NCBI GenBank assembly: GCA_030655795.1
Contig: JAUSPJ010000038.1
Span: 1 to 12,067, forward strand
Direction: 5' to 3'
Source: Fidelibacterota bacterium
GTDB taxonomy: Bacteria; Fidelibacterota; UBA2242
DNA: 12,067 nucleotides
This document shows positions 6,995 through 12,067 of the stretch, in pieces. Each line of letters begins with the position of its first letter. The first letter of the stretch is position 1. A model generated the notes under the pieces. That model made no database searches and was not told where the DNA came from. It saw only the letters and a program-made list of their open reading frames with translations. The position numbers and the translations under genes were made by a program.

Positions 6995-7023
6995 TTGTAC
7001 TACACTGCGATATTGTGTATCTT
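6995..7023 (+). promoter_or_regulatory. Candidate promoter of the mazEF-like operon
   Basis: TTGTAC (6995-7000) and TATCTT (7018-7023) are 17 nt apart, a weak match to sigma70 boxes. Between and over them lies an imperfect operator-like inverted repeat, TACAC (7001-7005) and GTGTA (7015-7019). The antitoxin start follows 25 nt later. Confidence 0.35.
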
Positions 7024-7048
7024 TCCGATGTATATGGAGAAATTGAAA

Positions 7049-7303
7049 ATGAGAACAATTACCAATCAATCAAAAACGCAACGGCTAAACCTTACCATTC
7101 TGCCGGACTTGACCCGCAGGGCTGAATCAATATCAAAACGGATGAAAATTTCGATCAGCGAAATCGTCCGGCAAGCTTTAAGCGATTATCTTGACCGACT
7201 GGAACGGGCAGATTTGGAAAAACGGCTATCTGAAGGTTATCAGGCTAACACGGCTTATTATAGTCAACAGCAAGAAGACTGGAAACATGCCGACCGGCTC
7301 TAA
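7049..7303 (+). CDS. MazE-like ribbon-helix-helix antitoxin
   Basis: The 84 aa product has a ribbon-helix-helix DNA-binding fold near its N-terminus. The strand is QRLNLTILP (residues 10-18), followed by LTRRAESISKRMKIS and ISEIVRQALSDYLDRLERA. A polar C-terminal tail ending in QQQEDWKHADRL is the kind of extension that wraps MazF. The reading frame is open further upstream to a TTG at 6995, but GGAG at 7036-7039, spaced 9 nt from ATG 7049, favours the shorter start. Its 3' end overlaps the toxin by 17 nt, the usual antitoxin-first arrangement. By family precedent it neutralises the toxin and represses its own promoter. The unit is on the strand opposite to both neighbours. Confidence 0.85.
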   Translation: MRTITNQSKTQRLNLTILPDLTRRAESISKRMKISISEIVRQALSDYLDRLERADLEKRLSEGYQANTAYYSQQQEDWKHADRL

Positions 7304-7670
7304 ATATTCTGGCTTGGTTGAACCGCTTAAGCGCGGTGATGTTTACCTGGTCAACCTTGATCCGAAGCTTGGCTTTGAGATGGGCAAACTCAGGCCAGCA
7401 GTGATCATTCAAAACAATATCGGAAATCAATATTCGCCGGTGACTATTATTGCGCCGATTTCCAGCGTCAAGGAAATCACGAGGCCATTGCCTATAATGG
7501 TTTCCCTTGCTAAAGGCGAAGCGGGACTTGACGAGGATAGTTATATTGACTGCGGGCAAATCCGAACCATTGACAAAGCGAACCGCCTGATTCATAAACT
7601 CAGAGAATTGCCAAAAGCGAAAATATCGGAACTTGACCAGGCAATTAAAATCAGCCTAAGTCTGGAATAA
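7287..7670 (+). CDS. MazF-family endoribonuclease toxin (PemK/MazF)
   Basis: MazF toxins cut single-stranded mRNA at short motifs and stop growth. This 127 aa protein shows the family core: KRGDVYLVNLDP (residues 15-26), GKLRPAVIIQNNIGN (33-47), SPVTIIAPISS (50-60), DCGQIRTIDKANRL and the C-terminal helix LDQAIKISLSLE. Aligned to B. subtilis MazF, the key Arg25 is kept (Arg36 here) and Thr48 becomes Ser59. The position of Ser19 is Phe30. Ser for Thr is conservative, so activity is plausible but not certain. The ATG at 7287 lies inside the antitoxin gene with only a weak Shine-Dalgarno site, suggesting coupled translation. The frame is open upstream, but the extension lies in antitoxin coding sequence and matches nothing in the family. 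Confidence 0.9.
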   Translation: MPTGSKYSGLVEPLKRGDVYLVNLDPKLGFEMGKLRPAVIIQNNIGNQYSPVTIIAPISSVKEITRPLPIMVSLAKGEAGLDEDSYIDCGQIRTIDKANRLIHKLRELPKAKISELDQAIKISLSLE

Positions 7671-7680
7671 GATTTTTAAT

Positions 7681-7731
7681 ATAAAAGCCAGATAGGGTAG
7701 CACCCGAACGAGACTTGGAAATTGCTTTTAT
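7681..7731. repeat. Inverted repeat between convergent genes
   Basis: ATAAAAGC (7681-7688) and GCTTTTAT (7724-7731) are perfect 8-nt arms separated by 35 nt. A small inner stem GGGT-AGC-ACCC lies at 7695-7705. The element sits between the toxin stop and the lipoprotein stop, so it may help end both convergent transcripts. It lacks a classic stem-plus-U-tract shape. Confidence 0.4.
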
Positions 7732-7746
7732 CGGCCGGAGTCAAAC

Positions 7747-8199
7747 TTAGGGTTGATAAACAATCCAAACATTTTCCGGAGCGTCTAAAGTTTTATCACT
7801 ATTCATGTTAACATCCGTTAAAGTGACATAATCTCCGGCATCAGGGGCCGACGATTCAGTTCCGGCCGCATTTCCATTCATATCAATAAACGCATAAAGG
7901 ATATACTCCCCTTCTTCAATATTGGTCCCAGTATAAGTCGCCGTGCCGCCACTGAAGGTCGCATCGGTTGAATATAAAGCCTCAGCAGTCATACCGCCGC
8001 CTTTACTCACCAGTTTCATATAAGCCTTGACACCATCATTGATACCGCTTTTAGTGACCGTACCACTCAGTGTAAAAGTTTCATCTGAGTTCTCATCTAC
8101 GTCATCACATGATGTCGAAATGAACGAAAAAGCAACTACTACAATCAATAATACCTTAAAAAAACGATTCTCTCGTATAATCTTCTCCTTTTCTTTCAA
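7747..8199 (-). CDS. Putative small secreted lipoprotein, function unknown
   Basis: The product of up to 150 aa has a basic N-terminus and a hydrophobic stretch (VLLIVVVAFSF, about residues 16-26), followed by ISTSC with Cys31 as likely lipidation site. The lipobox lacks the usual Leu at -3. The mature part is acidic and rich in Gly, Ser, Thr and beta-strand patterns (TFTLSGTVTKSG; GEYILYAFIDMNGN), suggesting one Ig-like or carboxypeptidase-regulatory-like sandwich. I recognise no family. The frame opens with TTG at 8199, which has no good ribosome site. A strong AAGGAG (8185-8190) lies inside the frame, and only non-standard codons (ATT at 8181, ATA at 8178) follow it closely, so the true start is unsettled. 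Confidence 0.65.
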   Translation of the reverse strand: MKEKEKIIRENRFFKVLLIVVVAFSFISTSCDDVDENSDETFTLSGTVTKSGINDGVKAYMKLVSKGGGMTAEALYSTDATFSGGTATYTGTNIEEGEYILYAFIDMNGNAAGTESSAPDAGDYVTLTDVNMNSDKTLDAPENVWIVYQP

Positions 8200-8351
8200 A
8201 GATACATTTCTTTTAAAACAATTATTTTGCTCTTCTCTCTATCGACCTTGATTCGCAATCATTCATAACCAAATAATGGTGAAAAACTACATATTTCATA
8301 AGAAAAGCACAAGCATTAATAAATGTTCCTTATTGTCTTAAGCTCTGAGTC

Positions 8352-8369
8352 GAGATGTCTGTTCATCTC
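8352..8369. repeat. Hairpin after the DUF4922 gene
   Basis: GAGATG (8352-8357) and CATCTC (8364-8369) form a perfect 6-bp stem with a 6-nt loop, 14 nt beyond the DUF4922 stop codon. There is no U-tract behind it on the minus strand, so a terminator role is only suggested by position. Confidence 0.4.
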
Positions 8370-8382
8370 AGGTAAAAGATTT

Positions 8383-9492
8383 CTATTTCATCTTCAAAGA
8401 TTTATTTAGTTCCTCGATCATTTCAGGGGTTATGGAAGTATCAGAATAAATCTTTGTAAACAGGCTCGGATCGGTCTTCAGATGTTCATAATCCGCTTCG
8501 CGTACGGTTATCAGGTTTCCCAGGGATTCTTTGATAGCCATACCGACGATGAGTTGCTCGGTTCCCGTTTTAAAATAGGCGGCCGGCCGGTTGAATACTT
8601 TTGGAAATATTACCAGCAGATATTTTGCTGTTTCCGGAATATACTTCAGCATCAGATTCATTCTTGGTTCAGTTTCATTGATATTCATTGAGATAATCCT
8701 AGCGCCAAAATCAGGCACATTCGGATTACCCCGTATCAGCCGGTCCACCTGCTGTAAATGCATATAAAACCAACGAAAAAGCCGGCTTACCTCCTGATAA
8801 TCACTTGAAACCGCCAGATATGCCGCCCGCAGATAATTGTTCAGGAAAAATAACCGGCCGGTTTTGCTTTCGCAAAGCTGTATTAATTCCGCGTTGCCGA
8901 CCCGAGAACCGTTTAGTAACCGGTCAATCTGCTGTTCCGCGATCAATGTATTTTTTAAACCGGCCTGAAAATGAAAATGCGGGCTTGATGCGCCCGCCAT
9001 GGCACCATTATAAAAGATGGAATAATCCGTCAGCGTTTTCGAAAGCGAAACTATCTCTTCAAAGGAACCGGCAATCATCTGCGGATCGTGATTAACAGAA
9101 GCAATCGTCAGATCCCCGGGAATTGTGATACCGGGATTCGCCAGGACTATAAACCGATTTTCAAGTGTCAATATCCCCTTCTGCTCTGCATCCAGATTGC
9201 ATAAAATACAGGGCTGGGAGTTAAATTGTTTGGATTCAAAGGTCTTAGCAGTAATGCTGGGTGCACGGGTTTCATTTAACGTAACAACAATGTCGATACC
9301 CTGAACATTGACGACATCTTTTTGAATCCGGGAGTAGGTATCCAAATTCCGAATAAGACGTGGCCAGCCATCGACCCGATCGTTCTGCTGCCTGATAAGC
9401 GCCGCCGCTCTCGAATTGTCATCAATATTTCTTTTATCAGTAAAGAAAGGTCTAAGTTCGGAATCGCTTAAATGGTGTTCGCTAAAGTTCAT
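8383..9492 (-). CDS. DUF4922 HIT-like protein, probable nucleotide-sugar phosphorylase or nucleotidyltransferase relative
   Basis: The 369 aa soluble protein carries a HIT-superfamily active site at about 163-177, GAMAGASSPHFHFQA. The His-x-His-x-Gln core is H172, H174 and Q176. In GalT-like enzymes the second His is the nucleophile that takes the nucleotidyl group. A CxxC pair (C95, C98) precedes it and could bind metal. The region NRPAAYFKTG (301-310) and the overall order fit DUF4922, a family related to GDP-hexose phosphorylases (VTC2, GDPGP1) and Ap4A phosphorylases. The substrate cannot be read from sequence. A nucleotide sugar such as a GDP-hexose is the reasonable guess, given the glycosyltransferase 19 nt upstream in the same transcript. 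No Shine-Dalgarno site precedes the ATG, so translation may depend on the upstream gene. Confidence 0.75.
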   Translation of the reverse strand: MNFSEHHLSDSELRPFFTDKRNIDDNSRAAALIRQQNDRVDGWPRLIRNLDTYSRIQKDVVNVQGIDIVVTLNETRAPSITAKTFESKQFNSQPCILCNLDAEQKGILTLENRFIVLANPGITIPGDLTIASVNHDPQMIAGSFEEIVSLSKTLTDYSIFYNGAMAGASSPHFHFQAGLKNTLIAEQQIDRLLNGSRVGNAELIQLCESKTGRLFFLNNYLRAAYLAVSSDYQEVSRLFRWFYMHLQQVDRLIRGNPNVPDFGARIISMNINETEPRMNLMLKYIPETAKYLLVIFPKVFNRPAAYFKTGTEQLIVGMAIKESLGNLITVREADYEHLKTDPSLFTKIYSDTSITPEMIEELNKSLKMK

Positions 9493-9511
9493 AAATTAAT
9501 TTTACAGTAAA

Positions 9512-11158
9512 TCAGAATCCAACCCGGTTGTTAAATTTATGATAATATGGATTACTTAAAACCAAATGTTTCAACTCCTCAATAATAGATAACTTGAAAG
9601 AATATTTTGAGTAATTTTTCCGGACCAGAACATCTGAACCCAATTCTTCACTGTCAGTATTTGAACTGTGCCGGACTGCGATATAGTTAGCCTCGTCCAG
9701 ATTTCGTTCAATGATGTACCCCAGCATAAGCAATTGATCCGACAAAGCCGCATCTTCACCGTACAGCAAATCGGGATATCCGCCGGTAGTAATGATGGCT
9801 TCTTTCCGATAATATCGTGGCGCGCCGGGACCGGGAATACAAACCTGGAGCAACGGATTATTCTGATTGCACAGATATTCATCATGGAGAATGATCTGAT
9901 TATCAAGGGTCAATTCACCGGTTTCGGAATTCCGGGCAGCTGTCTGATAAATACCGATAATCGCCGCGGCTCCGCTCTGTTCAAACTGTTTCAGTATCTT
10001 CGTGACGGGGTCGCCAATTAATACATCATCGGAATCAAGTTGCCCGATTATCCGGTTTTGGGATTTATAGACACCATAATTCCGGGCGCCTCCCAATGTC
10101 ATCCCGGATACTTTGTAAACTTTTATGAGTTCAGGGAGCTTTTCGACATAAGCTTGTGCAACTTCCGGCGTATTGTCATTGCCATTATCGACGATAATCA
10201 ATTCGATAGGAATGCCCGGATCGACACGCTGACGGACTTCGATAATAGATTCGATGGCATAATGAATCAGGTGGGCCCGGTTGTAGGTTGGCAACACAAA
10301 GGAGATTCCGTCACCCAAAGACGGATTAGCAATTACTTTGCGGCTGAAATAATCATCCGGCAGGAAGGCGCCAATATCTTTCAGGTATTTCTGAAAACTG
10401 ATCGGTCCCCACTCAAAACGGGCCGGGTCCTTTGTATAAGAGAAATGCCGGCCGATTTTTTGCGATTGATGAGCTTCGAATCTCGCCTGCAGTCCCTCGC
10501 CCGGATAATAGGCCTTTCCACGTCGAAAGGAATATAACGGTTTGGGAATCGTGTAAAGACTCCCTTTTTGAGCAAGCACGCCCATCCGTACGGCATAGTC
10601 ATAACCGTAGTCAACATCAATATCAAATGTGCGTGAATTAATATATTTCGGGCAAACGGCAATTAGCGATCCATGGCAATACAGTCCGGGATTGTTTGAA
10701 CGACTGGGGATGATAATATTGGATGGATCGTGCCCGGGTTTCAACTTTTGCAGGACAGGTTCACCGGAAGAAATCTCGTCCATATATTCATAATGATCGC
10801 TGATTATAAATCCCGCGTCCGTCAAACGATAGTATTCAAAAAATGTATTGATCGATTCCTGGCGGATATCAATGTCATCACCGGGTGTATGCAGAAACAG
10901 CAGATCGCAATCCAGAAGTCCTTTTTCTTTGGCATTCAAAACCGCGCCGTTAAAATTCTTGTAAACGCCATAATTCATCAATATTCGGCCCGAGTACTCA
11001 TCGGGAAAATTGCCCAGCAGGTAGCGGTCTCCCTCGGATAAGATCAGAATTTTGCTTGTATTGTCCGTATTACTTAGGGTCTTTAGAATAACTTCTCTAA
11101 GCTGCTTTAATCCGTTCGGATCGGTTTCACTGGCAAAGAAAAGCATGGTCGCTTTCAT
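9512..11158 (-). CDS. Two-domain glycosyltransferase with C-terminal GT2 domain
   Basis: The 548 aa protein has no signal peptide or membrane segment and should act in the cytoplasm or at the inner membrane face. The C-terminal half is a GT-A family 2 domain: SFVLPTYNRAHLIHYAIESI (286-305), IELIIVDNGNDNT (318-330), GGARNYGV (356-363), the metal-binding QLDSDD (373-378) and YGEDAALSDQLLMLGY (466-481) with the likely catalytic acid region. The N-terminal half (1 to about 220) resembles a second, diverged GT-A unit, with LDCDLLFLHTPGDDID (82-97), DAGFIISDHYEY (114-125) and DVDYGYDYAVRMG (181-193). It probably adds sugars to a surface polysaccharide, glycolipid or protein, but donor and acceptor are unknown. 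GAGGGG lies 8 nt before the ATG at 11158. The start overlaps a possible 39-codon ORF by 4 nt. Confidence 0.85.
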   Translation of the reverse strand: MKATMLFFASETDPNGLKQLREVILKTLSNTDNTSKILILSEGDRYLLGNFPDEYSGRILMNYGVYKNFNGAVLNAKEKGLLDCDLLFLHTPGDDIDIRQESINTFFEYYRLTDAGFIISDHYEYMDEISSGEPVLQKLKPGHDPSNIIIPSRSNNPGLYCHGSLIAVCPKYINSRTFDIDVDYGYDYAVRMGVLAQKGSLYTIPKPLYSFRRGKAYYPGEGLQARFEAHQSQKIGRHFSYTKDPARFEWGPISFQKYLKDIGAFLPDDYFSRKVIANPSLGDGISFVLPTYNRAHLIHYAIESIIEVRQRVDPGIPIELIIVDNGNDNTPEVAQAYVEKLPELIKVYKVSGMTLGGARNYGVYKSQNRIIGQLDSDDVLIGDPVTKILKQFEQSGAAAIIGIYQTAARNSETGELTLDNQIILHDEYLCNQNNPLLQVCIPGPGAPRYYRKEAIITTGGYPDLLYGEDAALSDQLLMLGYIIERNLDEANYIAVRHSSNTDSEELGSDVLVRKNYSKYSFKLSIIEELKHLVLSNPYYHKFNNRVGF

Positions 11159-11274
11159 ATGAGAACCCCTCGGCTTTGAATTAGAAATCCTTTGCTGAGC
11201 ACTGCAAAAAGCGGCTCTGTTTCGATCAGGTTATAGTTTCCAATCCCAGAAGGGAATCTTCGATTAATTTTCAT
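11155..11274 (-). CDS. Possible 39-aa small ORF coupled to the glycosyltransferase
   Basis: ATG at 11274 opens a 39-codon frame whose TGA overlaps the glycosyltransferase start as ATGA, the classic coupling arrangement. The peptide begins MKINRRFPSGIGNY and ends FLIQSRGVLI. It is basic and mildly hydrophobic, with no signal peptide, cysteine or known motif. No good Shine-Dalgarno site precedes it. It may be a real small gene or leader, the end of a decayed gene, or chance. The remaining 143 nt up to the thioredoxin start (11275-11417) show no gene and must hold divergent promoters. Confidence 0.3.
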   Translation of the reverse strand: MKINRRFPSGIGNYNLIETEPLFAVLSKGFLIQSRGVLI

Positions 11275-11404
11275 AAAACATCTCAGAATAATACACTACT
11301 TTATAGTTAGTAAGTTAACCATTCTAATTTCAAAAGTACAGTAGATTGTGAAGCCTGAAAATTTTTGTGTATCTCCGGACTATTCTGTATTTTACAGTCA
11401 GCTA

Positions 11405-11411
11405 AGAAAGG
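11405..11411 (+). promoter_or_regulatory. Ribosome binding site of the thioredoxin gene
   Basis: AGAAAGG ends 6 nt before ATG 11418. Upstream, TTGTGT and TATTTT at about 11365-11393 are spaced 17 nt and could be a weak promoter. Confidence 0.5.
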
Positions 11412-11417
11412 TAAAAT

Positions 11418-11873
11418 ATGAAGCTTCGAACCTATGTCACTGCAATTCTTCTGATCATTTGCCTATATCAGTGCACCGGCACAAAAACCCCGGAAGCGCG
11501 CTCAATTCAATGGCTATATTCCATTGATTCGGCGCGTGTAGCCGCACAACAGCAAAAAAAACCAATCATGATCGATTTTATGGCCGAGTGGTGTCCTCCC
11601 TGCAAGGCGATGGAAGATTCCACATTTAACCAGTCCGGTGTAATTGATAAATCACAGCAATTCATCACCCTGCGGATAGACGTTGACAAACAACCCGATG
11701 TCGCCATTGACTACAATGGAAACGCCCGGAAATACGGCGGCGTCGGAATTCCAAACCTGTTGTTTCTATCTCCGGATAATGAAAAAATCAAACACGTTAT
11801 CGGATACCACAATGCCGAACAGCTGATTGCAGTCATGGATTCCGCACTGCAACTGTATTCGGAGATGCAGTAA
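11418..11873 (+). CDS. Membrane-anchored thioredoxin-fold protein with CPPC site (DsbD C-terminal-like)
   Basis: The 151 aa protein starts with a short basic and hydrophobic signal (MKLRTYVTAILLIICLYQC). Cys19 is a possible lipidation site after LYQ. Gln at -1 is unusual, and Cys15 (LIIC) is an alternative. The thioredoxin fold follows: KKPIMIDFMAEWCPPCKAME has the redox pair C59/C62, then LRIDVDKQPDV, and the cis-proline in VGIPNLLFL (P112). The F-x-A-E-W-C-x-x-C-K-x-M-E-x-x-x-F pattern is that of the DsbD gamma domain and Thioredoxin_7 proteins, which work outside the cytoplasmic membrane. It probably reduces or isomerises disulphides in envelope proteins, but its partner is unknown. The stop lies 11 nt from the stop of a convergent SagB-like frame, with no terminator between them. 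Confidence 0.88.
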   Translation: MKLRTYVTAILLIICLYQCTGTKTPEARSIQWLYSIDSARVAAQQQKKPIMIDFMAEWCPPCKAMEDSTFNQSGVIDKSQQFITLRIDVDKQPDVAIDYNGNARKYGGVGIPNLLFLSPDNEKIKHVIGYHNAEQLIAVMDSALQLYSEMQ

Positions 11874-11884
11874 GTTTGATTTAT

Positions 11885-12067
11885 TTATAAAACACCCTTT
11901 ACAATCCCTTCAACATCGCCAATTACTACATATACTTCAAGCGGGAAGAGTGCGCCTGCTGAAGACGCTGTTCTATAAGCTCTCTTTGAACCGGTAATTC
12001 CCTGCGCCGACCAGAGAACTTGTGCGACTTCGGTAAGCGTCAACGGTTCATCTTGATACGCTCTGAC
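11885..12067 (-). pseudogene. SagB-type nitroreductase-family fragment, truncated at its 3' end
   Basis: A minus-strand frame enters from the right edge and gives 60 codons before TAA at 11885-11887. It reads DEPLTLTEVAQVLWSAQGIT (6-25), RTASSAGALFPLEVYVVIGD (32-51) and VEGIVKGVL, then stops. The first blocks are the FMN-binding N-terminal signature of SagB-type dehydrogenases, which oxidise azolines in thiazole/oxazole peptides or have unknown redox roles. Family members continue after GVY/GLY with HYDP and more than 100 further residues. Here the frame ends right at that point, and the thioredoxin gene begins on the other strand 11 nt later. The remaining domain is absent from this DNA. Dropping one T in the TTTT run would give GVYK before a new stop, so a frameshift alone does not rescue it. 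The 5' part lies outside the window. Confidence 0.7.

Larger units (their letters stand above)
6672..7048. other. Gene-free stretch rich in short repeats
   Basis: About 375 nt between the tRNA 5' end and the antitoxin start carries no convincing gene. It must hold the minus-strand promoter of tRNA-Arg, for which I see no clear -35/-10 pair, and the plus-strand promoter of the antitoxin. It contains a tandem 10-mer (6768-6787), the heptamer GGATACG twice (6802-6808, 6814-6820) with a near copy GGATTC at 6828, an isolated GC-rich hairpin (6858-6878) and several inverted repeats (6927-7019). Confidence 0.6.

Noticed and set aside
7245..7595. 116-codon minus-strand frame antisense to the MazF gene
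   Set aside because: It is a shadow of the toxin frame, with no family resemblance and no ribosome site.
6599..7740. tRNA-Arg as integration site for an island carrying the toxin-antitoxin unit
   Set aside because: Integration usually uses the tRNA 3' end, which here faces left toward the TPR gene. The toxin-antitoxin unit is on the 5' side. I found no integrase and no direct repeat of the tRNA end.
11361..11400. TTGTGTATCT shared between the antitoxin and thioredoxin upstream regions as a common regulator site
   Set aside because: A 10-nt AT-rich match found only twice in 12 kb is not enough. It may just reflect promoter-like composition.

Overview
The window holds a long minus-strand block of translation and transcription genes (1-6671), a small plus-strand toxin-antitoxin unit (about 7000-7670), and a mixed accessory stretch (7747-12067). 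The sequence is moderately AT-rich, with TTG start codons and purine-rich Shine-Dalgarno sites. The organism is a bacterium. The gene order rimP-nusA-infB-ylxP-rbfA-truB-ribF, a short TruB, relaxed lipoprotein signals and a DUF4922 protein together suggest an uncultured lineage near the FCB group (Calditrichota, Marinimicrobia or Bacteroidota relatives). That placement is inference and is weak.

Region 1 (1-6671, minus strand) reads from right to left. It starts with tRNA-Arg(CCU), followed only 29 nt later by a membrane-anchored TPR protein. Next come a good sigma70-type promoter and a short hairpin, then rimP, nusA, infB, a very short YlxP/DUF503-family gene, rbfA, truB and the start of ribF. 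Spacing is tight or overlapping throughout, so rimP to ribF is very probably one operon. It covers 30S maturation (RimP, RbfA), transcription elongation and termination (NusA), initiation (IF-2), tRNA modification (TruB) and FAD synthesis (RibF). The YlxP gene appears to have lost about 39 internal codons in frame while keeping both conserved ends and its overlap with rbfA.

Region 2 (6672-7740) begins with about 375 nt without a gene, rich in short repeats: a tandem 10-mer, an isolated GC-rich hairpin and several inverted repeats. A MazE-like ribbon-helix-helix antitoxin and an overlapping MazF-family RNase follow on the plus strand, opposite to their neighbours.

Region 3 (7747-12067) has an unrecognised small lipoprotein (minus). 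It is followed by a minus-strand pair: a double-domain glycosyltransferase and a DUF4922 HIT-like protein. The pair is perhaps led by a 39-codon ORF that overlaps the glycosyltransferase start by 4 nt. After them comes a plus-strand membrane-anchored thioredoxin with a CPPC site. A SagB-type nitroreductase reading frame enters from the right edge and stops about 60 codons in, before most of the family's domain, so it looks like a truncated gene.

Most of the window is housekeeping. The items most worth a second look are the shortened ylxP, the promoter and hairpin leader of the rimP-nusA operon, the glycosyltransferase/DUF4922 pair with its small upstream ORF, and the truncated SagB frame. I see no CRISPR array, insertion sequence, rRNA or replication origin.
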